Assembly (NCBI RefSeq): GCF_010671605.1
Contig: NZ_JAABOO010000001.1
Span: 992,001 to 1,056,000, forward strand
Origin: Leptobacterium flavescens
GTDB lineage: Bacteria; Bacteroidota; Bacteroidia; Flavobacteriales; Flavobacteriaceae
Direction: 5' to 3'
DNA: 64,000 nt
The translations under genes and the position numbers were made by a program. Below the pieces are notes generated by a model. The model was not told where the DNA came from. It ran no database searches and saw nothing but the letters and a program-made list of their open reading frames with translations. Shown in pieces: positions 44,912-54,271 of this stretch (position 1 is the stretch's first letter; each line of letters opens with the position of its first letter).

Positions 44912-47575
44912 CTACAAATTAAACCTGTACGTAGCTTTTACCAAAAAGGTGTTTTGAGGGCGCTGTCTTAACAACTGATTATCTATTATACTGCTAAAGC
45001 TATTGCTCGGATCTCCCGAGCCGGTAATTCCCTGCGACCATACGAGGAAGATCTCAGAGCCCGGAATATACTCCCATCGTACTACCAGGTTGGAGCGGAA
45101 TTGTACAAAGGCAAAATCCGGGTCCCCAAAGCTGTAATCTGTAGTTCCGTCTGTATTTTCATCAACAGAATACAAACCGTTTGCAAAGGAGATCTGATCA
45201 TCGCTGTACAGGCTTACGCGTTCACTCAGGTCTTTGGCAATAGCGTTATTCACAAAATTAAAGTTCGTGTATTTGGCCCTGAAGATAAAAGGTTGCCCGT
45301 AATACTGAACTGTCAGGTTAGGGTTAATATTGTAATTCACTCTCAGGGTCGTACTCAGGGTTTCCTGATCGATCTCTCCCGTAATATATCGTGTAGTTCC
45401 GTTAAAATCGGTTTGGGTTACATACTGGGTTTTGCTGGGATTCTGGGAATACTCGGTAGCCAGCGACATACTCAGTGCATTAAAAGGCTGATATCTAAAA
45501 CGAAGCTCATAAAGTCTAAAGGAAAAGTTATTCTGTTTGGCCTGGGAATTCACATGACCGGCTACCAGGCTGAATTTTTTCCGCCTGTCCGTTCCGACAA
45601 AGAGAAAGGCAAAATTCTCCTGACTGAATCGCCAGCGTGGCCCGCCTCTTAAAATGGTATTGGTAAATATCCTTGGCTTATGGGCCGCACCGAAATCGAC
45701 AAACCAGTTGTTCTTGAAGTTTACATCCGCATTGATCTCATAATGTATCCTGTTGTAATTCCCTTCAAAATCATAGGTAGTGAACTGTTCAAATCCAATA
45801 CGTGCCCTGCGGTACCAACTGGTGGGCTTGTTAAATAACCTTCTGATATTAAAATACTGCCGTATATCATCCGCCTGTCTCAGAAAACCTATATCATTTA
45901 ATTCGAGTTCGGGAGAACGCCAGTTCCCTCCTATATTATATCGCCAGTTTCCGCCTCCGCTTTTTCCGATCTCAAATCTTCCACCGGTTCCGGTTAGTGA
46001 CGTACGGGTAGGATCTACCTCAACATGACCGGCATCGGAGCGTTGAAATAAATGAGTAAGTGAACGCTGCGTAATTTCTATCGCTTCTTCACTTCCGTGC
46101 ACATTACTCAATACCACATTTCCTTCCATATAGTATTTACGCTGTTTCCAGTTATGCCTGAAATCGAGTCCGGCACTATAGGCACTTTTCCTCAGAAAAT
46201 TGAGATTATCCTCCAGTTTGCGATTGGTAGCAGTAAAAATACCACCCACATAGGAGTTCCTGTCATTAAAATCCTTCTGAACCCTTGTTACCAGGTAATT
46301 GGTAAGAGGTTCTACCAGTTCCTCCCTTCTTTCCCCTATTTCACTCAGGCCGTTAAGGACTTCCGGATCTGTATTCAGTCCTATTTCGGCAAATTCCTTA
46401 TCTGTAATACTTTCCAGGATCCCTATGGACCATCCGTTTTTGGTTTTTCCGCTAAACTTCGCAGCTCCGAGAATTGTACTGTTGGTCGGAACATCTGCAA
46501 ATTCTCCTTTTTCACTATCTGCGGTAGTCCCTCCCTGAGGAGTTCTTCCGATACGCCGGGAAAAGAAAAGATTATCCCTTCCCCCTCCAAAACGGAAGTC
46601 GAAAATGTTCTTATTCTCCACAAAAAATGGCCTGCGTTCCTGGAAAAAAATCTCAAAACCATCCAGAGCAATGGCTCCCGGATCGGCATCTACCTGACCG
46701 AAATCGGGGTTTACCGTAAGATCGAGAGTAAGGTCGTTGGTAATTCCTATTTTGGCATCCAGTCCGACAGTCAGCTTGGTATCGCTTCCGTCCCTGAACG
46801 GATTTCCTTCTTCTTTTTCAAAAGTATCCAGTTGGCCCACAGTGTATGGCTGGATCTCCAGCTGTTTCTGTGGCTTAAGGCCTTTAATTCCTCTCAATTC
46901 CCCAAACTCACTCACCCATCCCGGAGGATTGGCAGGCAAAGGTTGCCAGAGAGAGCGTTCTTCATTATTAAAATATCGTCGGGTAGATTGTAATCCCCAC
47001 ACTTGTTCGTCTTCATTTCCGAAACGCAGCTGGGTTAAAGGAATACGTACCTCGGCAGTCCATCCTTCTTCATCTATATTGGTTTTCATATACCAGATAG
47101 GGTTCCAGCTGGAATCGAAATTCCCGTTATCGGAAATAAATTCATCCCCTTTAACTCCCGAGGCGGAAATAGTAAATGAAAAACCACTACGGTCATCGTT
47201 ATAACTGTCAATATTGATCTCCACCCAATCTCCGGGGAAGTCATCCCGTCTTCCCAGGCGTTTTTCTATGGTAGAGGGATCTGCCTGATAACATCTGAAT
47301 GCCACATAGAGATTTTTATCGTCGTAGATGATCTTCATCTTGGTTTGCTCTGTAGGCGGTGTTCCCGTATCGGGTTCAAACTCCACATAGTCCGTGGCCC
47401 ATTCAACTATGTTCCAGGCTTCATCATCCAAGAGTCCGTCTATTTTAGGAGCTTCTAAGTCCCCAATAGCTTTGGTATAATATACTTTTTTAGGTATGGA
47501 ATCTGATTGTTGTGCTTTTACGGAGAAGCACCCACAAAATAGAATTACGATCAGGCATCGATAATTAAAATTCAT
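44912..47575 (-). CDS. DUF5916 protein with CBM9-like N-terminal domain (copy 1)
   Basis: The 887-residue protein has a signal peptide ending VKA-Q near residue 22. Residues of about 35-235 form a family 9 carbohydrate-binding-like domain: APKIDGLLDDEAWNIVEW, ATDYVEFEPDTGTPP, DKNLYVAFRCY and GWTAEVRIPLTQLRFG. The remainder is the DUF5916 region, rich in amphipathic beta strands and ending with aromatic YRFNL, which suggests an outer-membrane beta-barrel. Conserved blocks include ITNDLTLDLTVNPDFGQVDADP and FFQERRPFFVENKNIFDF. Function is unknown; transport or surface binding is plausible. A paralogue lies 770 bp away on the same strand, with a small lipoprotein between them. Confidence 0.88.
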   Translation of the reverse strand: MNFNYRCLIVILFCGCFSVKAQQSDSIPKKVYYTKAIGDLEAPKIDGLLDDEAWNIVEWATDYVEFEPDTGTPPTEQTKMKIIYDDKNLYVAFRCYQADPSTIEKRLGRRDDFPGDWVEINIDSYNDDRSGFSFTISASGVKGDEFISDNGNFDSSWNPIWYMKTNIDEEGWTAEVRIPLTQLRFGNEDEQVWGLQSTRRYFNNEERSLWQPLPANPPGWVSEFGELRGIKGLKPQKQLEIQPYTVGQLDTFEKEEGNPFRDGSDTKLTVGLDAKIGITNDLTLDLTVNPDFGQVDADPGAIALDGFEIFFQERRPFFVENKNIFDFRFGGGRDNLFFSRRIGRTPQGGTTADSEKGEFADVPTNSTILGAAKFSGKTKNGWSIGILESITDKEFAEIGLNTDPEVLNGLSEIGERREELVEPLTNYLVTRVQKDFNDRNSYVGGIFTATNRKLEDNLNFLRKSAYSAGLDFRHNWKQRKYYMEGNVVLSNVHGSEEAIEITQRSLTHLFQRSDAGHVEVDPTRTSLTGTGGRFEIGKSGGGNWRYNIGGNWRSPELELNDIGFLRQADDIRQYFNIRRLFNKPTSWYRRARIGFEQFTTYDFEGNYNRIHYEINADVNFKNNWFVDFGAAHKPRIFTNTILRGGPRWRFSQENFAFLFVGTDRRKKFSLVAGHVNSQAKQNNFSFRLYELRFRYQPFNALSMSLATEYSQNPSKTQYVTQTDFNGTTRYITGEIDQETLSTTLRVNYNINPNLTVQYYGQPFIFRAKYTNFNFVNNAIAKDLSERVSLYSDDQISFANGLYSVDENTDGTTDYSFGDPDFAFVQFRSNLVVRWEYIPGSEIFLVWSQGITGSGDPSNSFSSIIDNQLLRQRPQNTFLVKATYRFNL

Positions 47576-47717
47576 AAAGTTTATTGGTTAGAGTGTCGGT
47601 ATAATGACTATAAGTTAATTCGAAATGTTACAGTCTGCAGTTCTTTTTGCAAAAAATTAACTTTAAATTATACTTTTTTAACTAAAACCGTATTCTCTTT
47701 AACTTTATGAATTTTAA

Positions 47718-48230
47718 TTATATGTTGATCCTTACAAAAACAAGTCCTGCGGTCACATCTTCATCTATTTCAAGGTCTTCCAGGCCGTTTACATCGCCTT
47801 CAAAGGAAAGTACATTCTCCTGCAGGCTTATCTCTACAACAACGGTTTGTCCTTCGGAAGTAAGGCTTAAGGTGGTTCCGTCAAGGGTCCAGGTTCCACC
47901 GGATTCTGTCATTTCTTCAAGGCAATCAACAGATCCCTCTCCTGAAACGGGGTCGACATCAAATTCCACATCCGTTGTCCTGGAGACGTAACTTCCGTTT
48001 TCCATAAATTCAAGGACAACATTAAAGCAGGGAACCTCATCCAGGAAGTCGTCTGAACTCGTCCCGTCAAAATTGGCATCTACAGGCTCCGAATATATCA
48101 GGGAAGTCAGGTCCCAAAATCCCACCAGGGAATTATTCGTATTCGTATCCTGTGCTATGTCTTCGGAATCGTCAAAGGTGCAGGAATACACCAATGCGCA
48201 TAACAGTATAAAAAACAGTTTAGGTTTCAT
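47718..48230 (-). CDS. Lipocalin-like lipoprotein
   Basis: The 170-residue protein has a lipoprotein signal peptide with lipobox LVYSC (Cys17), followed by an acidic Asn/Thr-rich linker. The domain begins LVGFWDLTSL and contains SGGTWTLDGTTLSLTSEGQTV, typical of Bacteroidota lipocalin-like lipoproteins with a beta-barrel fold. Composition is strongly acidic. It lies between the two DUF5916 genes on the same strand. It starts downstream of a terminator for the upstream DUF5916 gene, so it is probably transcribed separately. The ligand is unknown. Confidence 0.75.
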   Translation of the reverse strand: MKPKLFFILLCALVYSCTFDDSEDIAQDTNTNNSLVGFWDLTSLIYSEPVDANFDGTSSDDFLDEVPCFNVVLEFMENGSYVSRTTDVEFDVDPVSGEGSVDCLEEMTESGGTWTLDGTTLSLTSEGQTVVVEISLQENVLSFEGDVNGLEDLEIDEDVTAGLVFVRINI

Positions 48231-48290
48231 AATTTGGGGCTTTTATGAATTTATACCTTCAAATTTAACCAAAAAAACGCTATAAAGCTA

Positions 48291-48325
48291 AAAAAGAGCA
48301 ACTTAAACAAAAGCTGCTCTTTTTG
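48291..48325 (-). terminator. Rho-independent terminator after DUF5916 copy 2
   Basis: AAAAAGAGCA pairs with TGCTCTTTTT across an 15-base interior, with a T-tract on the minus strand, just after the stop of the gene at 48344. Confidence 0.8.
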
Positions 48326-48343
48326 TTAAACCTAAAACCACTG

Positions 48344-51004
48344 TTATAAAACGAAGCGGTATGTTGCTTTGATCAGGAAGATATTTTTGGGTTGTGATCC
48401 CAGAATGCTGTTATCCAGATTCCTGAATAAACCGTCCTGAGGATTTCCCGCTTGGGAAATATCCTGAGACCAGACCAAAAATATCTCCGATCCGGGAATA
48501 TACTCCCATCGGAGTACCAGATTGGAACGGAATTGCACAAAGGCAAAATCCGGATCTCCAAAGCTGAAATCTATATTCCCGTCTGTATTCTCATCTACTT
48601 CATAAAGCCCCGCACCGCTGTTAAAACCTATCTGCGAATCATTATACTGAAGGAATCTGTCATTAAAACTAGCTGCCTGAGGATCGGTAACTATCTTAAA
48701 ATTGCTATATCTCCCCCTGGAAATAAAGGGCTGCCCCCAGTACTGAATGGTCAGATTCGGATTGATCGTATAATTGACCCTTACCGACATACTCAGGGTT
48801 CTCTGATCGATCTCTCCGTTCAGGTATCTGATATCATTATTTCCCAGATCTATATTGCTTATAAACTGAAGCTTGTCCTTATTAATGTTATAGGAAGGGA
48901 ATGCCGATATTCTCAGGGCGTTAAGAGGTTGGTAGCTCAAACCGAAATTCAGATTAAACGCCAGCGTGGAGTTGTCCAGGGCCTTAGATCCAGAAGTACT
49001 CAGATTAAAGCGTACCTTTTTCCTGTTATCGGTACCGATATTGTTCCAGTAGTTAACCCTCGGGGATCTGCGTAATCTGGGGCCGCCCCTTAAAGCGGTA
49101 TTGGACTGATCTATTGCTATATAATTAAAGCCGAGATTCCCGAACCAGTTATTCTGAAAGTTGGCCCAGCTGTTTACATTCCACTGAAGGCGGTTAAGAT
49201 TCCCTTCAAAATCCCAGGCACTCCAGTGATTGTAATTAAGTCCCAGGTTTCTGAAAATAGAAAAAGGCTTCAAGGTCCTGTACCCTATCCAGGTGTAATG
49301 TCTGAGGTCATCTGCCTGTCGCAAAAAACCAATATCGTTTAATTCCAGTTCCGGGGACCTCCATGTAAATCCACTTTCAAAACGCCAGTGTCCGTTAGCT
49401 GTCTTTCCCAATTGTATATTCCCTCCGGTACCGGTCAGGGAGGTCCTGGTAGGATCTACTTCCACATGGCTCGCATCTACACGTTGAAATAAATGGGTAA
49501 TAGATTCCTGTGTATTAAGAATAGCCTCTTCACTTCCTTTTACATGGCTGAAAATAACATTTCCCGCCAGGTACCAGGCCCTGTTCTTCCATTGATGTTT
49601 AAAATCAAAACCTCCACTAAAAGCCGATTTACGCAGGAAATCCAGGTTGTCGGTAAGGTTGCGGTTGGTTGCCGTGAAAATACCTCCGATAAATGTATTC
49701 CGATCATTAAAATCCTTCTGCAATCTTCCTACGAAATAATTCGTCAGAGGCTCAACAACTTCTTCACGGCGTTCACCTTCATTATCTATTTCTGCATATT
49801 CTTTTGCGGTTACGCTTTCCAGGATCCCTATAGACCATCCATTCTTGGTTTTTCCGCTAAACTTAGCAGCTCCCAGAATGGTTGTATTTTCAGGCCTGTC
49901 CACAAATTCATTGCTTTCGGTATCCGGAAATCCCTGCGGATTCCTTCCTATTCTCCTGGAGTAGAAAATATTGTCAAAACCAAAGGTATTTCCCGCCTGA
50001 GAGTTGGAAAAGCGGTAATCAAAGATATTCTTGTTCTCAACAAAAAAGGGCCTTCGCTCCTGGAAGAAGATCTGGAAACCATCTAAAGCAATGGCCGAAG
50101 GGTCGGCTTCTACCTGACCGAAGTCAGGATTTATAGTAAAATCGAGGGTAAGGTCGTTGGTAATCCCGATCTTTCCATCCACACCGCCACTTAACTGGCT
50201 TTCTCTTCCATCTCTGAACGGGTTTCCCTCTTCTGCTTCGAATGTTTCCAGACTTCCAACAGTATATGGTTGTATTTCTATTTGTTTTTGAGGAACCAGG
50301 TCCATCAGGCCGTGTAATTCTCCCATTTCACTAACCCATCCCGGGGCGTCCTGGGGAACACGTTGCCAGACATAACGCTCTTCGCCTCTAAAGAATCTCC
50401 TGGTAAACTGCAGTCCCCATATTTGTTCCTTACTTTTTCCGAATCGTAACTGGCTAAGAGGGATCCTCATCTCTGCTGTCCATCCCTCTTCATCCACATT
50501 TGTTTTTGCATACCAGATGGGGTTCCAGCTACTGTCCCAGTTGTTCCCGTTATCGGTAACGAATTCATCACCCTTCACCCCCGCTACGGTAAGATTAAAA
50601 GAGAAGGCTGTTCTCAGATCGTGATAACTGTCAATGTTTATTTCGATCCAGTCTCCGGCAAACCCGTCTCTTCTGGAAAGGCGTTTCACGATCTTATCCG
50701 GTTCTGTATCATAACAACGAACTCCTATATAAAGGTTCTTGTTATCGTAAAGGATCTTAAACCGTGTCTTCTGCGTCGGTGCCGTATTTTCGTCCGGGCG
50801 GTTTTCTATAAAATCGCCATCCCATTCAACGATATTCCAGCTTTCGTCATTCAGCAAACCATCTATGGTCGGAGCCTGGGCATCCCCAATGGCCTTGGTG
50901 GTATATACCCTTTTGGGTACAGTAGGAGTTGATTGTTCTTGAGAGTGGGCAGCAATGCCAAAGAGCACGCATATGCCCAAAAGGTAGATGGTTTTGAATT
51001 TCAT
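48344..51004 (-). CDS. DUF5916 protein with CBM9-like N-terminal domain (copy 2)
   Basis: The 886-residue protein has a signal peptide ending AHS-Q and the same order as copy 1: a CBM9-like domain (APTIDGLLNDESWNIVEWDGDF, LYIGVRCYD, GWTAEMRIPLSQLRFG) and then a DUF5916 beta-rich region ending YRFVL. The block FFQERRPFFVENKNIFDYRF is nearly identical to copy 1. The pair is an old tandem duplication separated by the lipocalin-like gene. An outer-membrane barrel is inferred from the terminal aromatic residue and alternating strand pattern. It is divergent from rplM with about 230 bp between. Confidence 0.88.
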   Translation of the reverse strand: MKFKTIYLLGICVLFGIAAHSQEQSTPTVPKRVYTTKAIGDAQAPTIDGLLNDESWNIVEWDGDFIENRPDENTAPTQKTRFKILYDNKNLYIGVRCYDTEPDKIVKRLSRRDGFAGDWIEINIDSYHDLRTAFSFNLTVAGVKGDEFVTDNGNNWDSSWNPIWYAKTNVDEEGWTAEMRIPLSQLRFGKSKEQIWGLQFTRRFFRGEERYVWQRVPQDAPGWVSEMGELHGLMDLVPQKQIEIQPYTVGSLETFEAEEGNPFRDGRESQLSGGVDGKIGITNDLTLDFTINPDFGQVEADPSAIALDGFQIFFQERRPFFVENKNIFDYRFSNSQAGNTFGFDNIFYSRRIGRNPQGFPDTESNEFVDRPENTTILGAAKFSGKTKNGWSIGILESVTAKEYAEIDNEGERREEVVEPLTNYFVGRLQKDFNDRNTFIGGIFTATNRNLTDNLDFLRKSAFSGGFDFKHQWKNRAWYLAGNVIFSHVKGSEEAILNTQESITHLFQRVDASHVEVDPTRTSLTGTGGNIQLGKTANGHWRFESGFTWRSPELELNDIGFLRQADDLRHYTWIGYRTLKPFSIFRNLGLNYNHWSAWDFEGNLNRLQWNVNSWANFQNNWFGNLGFNYIAIDQSNTALRGGPRLRRSPRVNYWNNIGTDNRKKVRFNLSTSGSKALDNSTLAFNLNFGLSYQPLNALRISAFPSYNINKDKLQFISNIDLGNNDIRYLNGEIDQRTLSMSVRVNYTINPNLTIQYWGQPFISRGRYSNFKIVTDPQAASFNDRFLQYNDSQIGFNSGAGLYEVDENTDGNIDFSFGDPDFAFVQFRSNLVLRWEYIPGSEIFLVWSQDISQAGNPQDGLFRNLDNSILGSQPKNIFLIKATYRFVL

Positions 51005-51189
51005 AATAAAGTAGTCAGGTTGTTTGTAGTTAAAGACAAATCGAATTCTTTAGTTGTTACACTCGTTGTCCTTTTTTAATAAACAATTAACAGTTATAGC
51101 GGTGGGCAGCTATAAATACTGTAATTTTGCAGAAAACTACCGCTGTCAGAATCAAAGATTTAACAGCTCAAAAATATTCATATTGCCTA

Positions 51190-51267
51190 TTTGTTATTCC
51201 CATTAATAGTTGTACATTTGCAGCCCGTTAATTGGGAATGGAATGTTTAATTTTAAAAAAGATTAGT
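51190..51267 (+). promoter_or_regulatory. rplM-rpsI promoter and leader
   Basis: TTTG (51190-51193), 19 nt, then TACATTTG (51213-51220) is an ideal Bacteroidota promoter. It predicts a leader of about 40 nt before the GTG start at 51268. The leader may carry autogenous control by L13, but no definite fold is shown. A second -7-like box, TAATTTTG, lies at 51122-51129. Confidence 0.8.
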
Positions 51268-51723
51268 GTGGACACATTGAGCTACAAAACAATCTCAGCT
51301 AACAAGTCTACTGTAGATAAACAGTGGGTTCTTGTTGATGCAGATGGTCAGACATTAGGACGTCTAGCTTCAAAAGTGGCAAAGCTACTAAGAGGAAAGT
51401 ACAAGCCTAATTTTACACCGCATGTTGATTGTGGAGATAATGTAGTTATTATCAACGCTGAAAAAATCAACTTAACAGGAAACAAATGGGAGGCGAAAAA
51501 ATACATTCGTCACACGGGTTATCCTGGTGGTCAGAGAGTACGAAATGCCAGAGAACTTTATGAAAAAGATCCGGCTAGAATCGTAGAGAAATCAGTAAAA
51601 GGAATGTTGCCTAAAAACAAACTAGGTGCAGATCTATTCCGTAATTTAAAAGTGTATGTAGGTCCTGAGCACAATCAGGAAGCACAAAAGCCTACTGCAA
51701 TTAACTTAAACGATCTTAAGTAA
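51268..51723 (+). CDS. rplM: 50S ribosomal protein L13
   Basis: Starting at the GTG at 51268 gives 151 residues beginning MDTLSYKTISANKSTV, which matches the flavobacterial L13 N-terminus. The frame also runs upstream through an ATG at 51238, but those residues are not L13-like and overlap the predicted leader. Diagnostic segments are WVLVDADGQTLGRLAS, YIRHTGYPGG and VKGMLPKNKLG. L13 is an early-assembly 23S rRNA-binding protein. It ends directly before rpsI, the usual pairing. Confidence 0.96.
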   Translation: MDTLSYKTISANKSTVDKQWVLVDADGQTLGRLASKVAKLLRGKYKPNFTPHVDCGDNVVIINAEKINLTGNKWEAKKYIRHTGYPGGQRVRNARELYEKDPARIVEKSVKGMLPKNKLGADLFRNLKVYVGPEHNQEAQKPTAINLNDLK

Positions 51724-52110
51724 ATGGAAGTTATTCACAAAATCGGTAGACGAAAAACTGCTGTTGCGAGAGTGTATGTTTCAGAAGGAAAAGGAAACAT
51801 CACTATCAACAAAAAAGATTTAAATACCTACTTCCCTACAGCTACTTTACAGTACAAAGTAAAACAACCTTTATCTCTTACAGAGAACGTTGAGAGCTTT
51901 GACATTAAAGTAAATGTATACGGAGGTGGTATTACAGGACAGGCCGAAGCAATTCGTTTGGCAATCTCAAGAGCACTTTGCGAAGTAGATGCTGAAAACA
52001 GAGGAGCTTTAAAGCCTGAAGGTTTATTAACAAGAGACCCGAGAATGGTAGAGCGTAAGAAATTCGGTCAGAAGAAAGCTCGTAAGAAATTCCAGTTCTC
52101 TAAACGTTAA
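51724..52110 (+). CDS. rpsI: 30S ribosomal protein S9
   Basis: The 128-residue protein has the N-terminal KIGRRKTAVARVYV, the central GGGITGQAEAIRLAISRAL and the basic tail KKARKKFQFSKR, whose final SKR reaches the P-site tRNA. The ATG follows the rplM stop with no gap, so the two are translationally coupled. Length and motifs are standard. Confidence 0.98.
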   Translation: MEVIHKIGRRKTAVARVYVSEGKGNITINKKDLNTYFPTATLQYKVKQPLSLTENVESFDIKVNVYGGGITGQAEAIRLAISRALCEVDAENRGALKPEGLLTRDPRMVERKKFGQKKARKKFQFSKR

Positions 52111-52273
52111 TCTGTACCGGGATTTTTCGGTATTATGTTCATTAATTATTGAAAATTAGTTGTCGTTGTTCTGTTAAAAACAGAAGACTAGTTTAGCATC
52201 CAAATGATGAAGGCCGATATCAGTTCGCCACTTCAACATTGCTAACTTCAACGGAACGTAAACTATTAAAAAA
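52111..52273 (+). promoter_or_regulatory. rpsB leader region
   Basis: The 163-bp gap holds TACCG...CGGTA (52115-52132) and TTCTGTT-AAA-AACAGAA (52170-52186), then a C-rich segment before the ATG. The hairpins could end the rplM-rpsI transcript or form an S2-responsive leader, as S2 autoregulation is known in other bacteria. Neither is proven here. Confidence 0.4.
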
Positions 52274-53122
52274 ATGGCAAACAACATAGAAGTAAAAGAC
52301 TTACTTGAAGCAGGTGTACATTTTGGTCACCTAACAAGAAAGTGGAATCCGAACATGGCTCCTTATATCTACATGGAGAGAAACGGTATCCACGTAATTA
52401 ATTTATACAAAACTGCTGCTAAAATTCAAGAGGCTAACGCAGCTCTTAAGAAGATCGCAGCATCCGGTAGAAAGATCTTATTCGTCGCTACCAAGAAACA
52501 AGCAAAAGACATAGTAGCAGAAAAAGCTGGTGGTGTAAACATGCCATATATCACAGAAAGATGGCCTGGAGGTATGCTTACCAACTTTGTTACGATCAGA
52601 AAAGCAGTTAAGAAAATGACTGCGATAGACAAAATGAAAAAAGACGGTACTTTTGATACACTTTCAAAAAAGGAACGTCTCCAAGTTGATCGTTTAAGAG
52701 CAAAACTAGAGAAAAACTTAGGCTCTATTGCTGATATGACCCGCTTACCAGGTGCAATATTTATTGTTGACACTATGCGTGAGCACATCGCGGTTAAAGA
52801 AGCTCAGAAATTAAACATTCCAATCTTTGCGATGGTTGATACAAATTCAGATCCTAGAGATGTAGATTTTGTTATTCCATCTAATGACGATGCTTCTAAA
52901 TCAATAGAAAAAATACTATCTCATGTTACTTCAGCTGTAGCGGAAGGGCTAAGCGAAAGAAAAGCAGATAAAGAATCTGCGAAAGCAGAAGCTCAGGCTC
53001 CAGCGGCTGAGAAAGCTGCACCTGCCAAAGAAGAAGCTGCACCTGCAAAGGAGAAAGCTGCTCCGGCAAAAGAAGCAAAAGCAGAAGCAACTGAGGAAGT
53101 TAGCACAAACGAAGAAAATTAA
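52274..53122 (+). CDS. rpsB: 30S ribosomal protein S2
   Basis: The 282-residue protein begins NIEVKDLLEAGVHFGHLTRKWNP and has FVATKKQAKDIV, TERWPGGMLTNF and FAMVDTNSDPRDVDFVIPSND, which define S2. The last 45 residues are an Ala/Lys/Glu/Pro-rich tail with repeated APAKE units, a disordered extension beyond the core fold. It precedes tsf as in most bacteria. The tail is common in related species but its role is unclear. Confidence 0.97.
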   Translation: MANNIEVKDLLEAGVHFGHLTRKWNPNMAPYIYMERNGIHVINLYKTAAKIQEANAALKKIAASGRKILFVATKKQAKDIVAEKAGGVNMPYITERWPGGMLTNFVTIRKAVKKMTAIDKMKKDGTFDTLSKKERLQVDRLRAKLEKNLGSIADMTRLPGAIFIVDTMREHIAVKEAQKLNIPIFAMVDTNSDPRDVDFVIPSNDDASKSIEKILSHVTSAVAEGLSERKADKESAKAEAQAPAAEKAAPAKEEAAPAKEKAAPAKEAKAEATEEVSTNEEN

Positions 53123-53165
53123 TATTAATTTAATGTTGAGGAGCAGATCTGTTTAACCACTGTAG

Positions 53166-53173
53166 TAATTTTG
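53166..53173 (+). promoter_or_regulatory. Candidate internal promoter for tsf
   Basis: TAATTTTG matches TAnnTTTG about 50 bp before the tsf ATG. It would allow tsf expression independent of rpsB. A clear -33 TTTG is lacking. Confidence 0.45.
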
Positions 53174-53222
53174 CAGAGAACGGATCTTCAAATTAACGAC
53201 TTCAAAGTAAACAAGGAATAAA

Positions 53223-54047
53223 ATGGCAAATATTACGGCCGCAGAGGTAAACAAATTAAGAAAATCTACCGGTGCCGGTATGATGGACTGTAAAAAGGCT
53301 TTGGTAGAGGCTGAAGGAGACTTCGATAAAGCTATCGAGATACTTCGTAAAAAAGGACAGAAAGTTGCTGCTAAAAGAGCAGACAGAGAATCTTCTGAAG
53401 GTGCAGTTATTGCACAGGTTAACGAAGACAGAAACAGCGGGGTGATCGTTTCTCTTAACTGTGAAACTGACTTTGTTGCTAAAAACGAATCTTTCGTTAA
53501 TCTAGCTAAAGACCTTGCTGAATTAGCACTTAGCTTTAACAGCAAAGAGGAATTCTTAGGTGCTACTTACAACGGGATGACTGTTGCTGATAAATTAACA
53601 GAGCAAACCGGTGTTATTGGTGAGAAAATTGAGATCGGAGATTTCAAAACTCTAAACGCTCCTTTCGTAGGATCTTATATCCACGCAGGAAACAAGATCG
53701 CTACTTTGGTTGGTTTATCTGCCAATGTAGAAGGTGCTGATGTTGCTGCTAAAGATGTAGCTATGCAGGCAGCTGCTATGAATCCTGTTGCCCTTAATGA
53801 AGAAGGTGTTGATCAGGCTATCATCGAAAAAGAGATCGAGATCGCTAAAGATCAGCTTCGCGCAGAAGGAAAGCCGGAAGCAATGTTAGACAATATTGCC
53901 AAAGGAAAACTAAAGCGTTTCTTTAAAGACAACACACTGGTTAACCAGGATTTCATTAAAGACAGCAAGCAGAGCGTAGCTCAGTACGTTAAATCTGTAA
54001 ATGCAGATCTTACCGTTACTGATTTTGAAAGAGCAGCTCTTGCTTAA
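53223..54047 (+). CDS. tsf: Elongation factor Ts
   Basis: The 274-residue protein opens with the UBA-like domain, VNKLRKSTGAGMMDCKKALVEAEGD, then FDKAIEILRKKG. VSLNCETDFVAKNE lies near residues 75-88. EF-Ts recycles EF-Tu by exchanging GDP for GTP, and the TDFVAKN motif contacts the EF-Tu nucleotide site. It lies 100 bp after rpsB and has a strong terminator 50 bp downstream, so pyrH starts a new unit. Confidence 0.98.
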   Translation: MANITAAEVNKLRKSTGAGMMDCKKALVEAEGDFDKAIEILRKKGQKVAAKRADRESSEGAVIAQVNEDRNSGVIVSLNCETDFVAKNESFVNLAKDLAELALSFNSKEEFLGATYNGMTVADKLTEQTGVIGEKIEIGDFKTLNAPFVGSYIHAGNKIATLVGLSANVEGADVAAKDVAMQAAAMNPVALNEEGVDQAIIEKEIEIAKDQLRAEGKPEAMLDNIAKGKLKRFFKDNTLVNQDFIKDSKQSVAQYVKSVNADLTVTDFERAALA

Positions 54048-54095
54048 TTAAAGTTAAAACACATTTCGGCCGAAGGCCGGAAATGTCAGGCATAA

Positions 54096-54126
54096 AAAAC
54101 CGTTTCACTTGAAACGGTTTTTTTTA
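54096..54126 (+). terminator. Rho-independent terminator after tsf
   Basis: AAACCGTTTC pairs with GAAACGGTTT around an ACTT loop and is followed by a long T-tract. A second hairpin, ACATTTC-GGCC-GAA-GGCC-GGAAATGT, lies just upstream at 54061-54086. Confidence 0.94.
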
Positions 54127-54214
54127 TCTCTCCTTTTCTCAGGGCTTTAACGCTCCTGCTAATCTTAAATAATCATAATTTTTTCCGCAAATACAACTCG
54201 TAATTTATTTTCGC

Positions 54215-54222
54215 TATTTTTG
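54215..54222 (+). promoter_or_regulatory. Candidate pyrH-frr promoter
   Basis: TATTTTTG matches the -7 consensus, 50 bp before the pyrH ATG and downstream of the tsf terminator. Confidence 0.6.
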
Positions 54223-54271
54223 CAGCAGTCTAATCAAAATTTATTCAAAATTCAATTACCATTTCATAAGT

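Noticed and set aside
51238-51267. Upstream ATG start for L13
   Set aside because: It lies within the predicted leader and adds ten residues unlike any L13; the GTG at 51268 gives the normal N-terminus.
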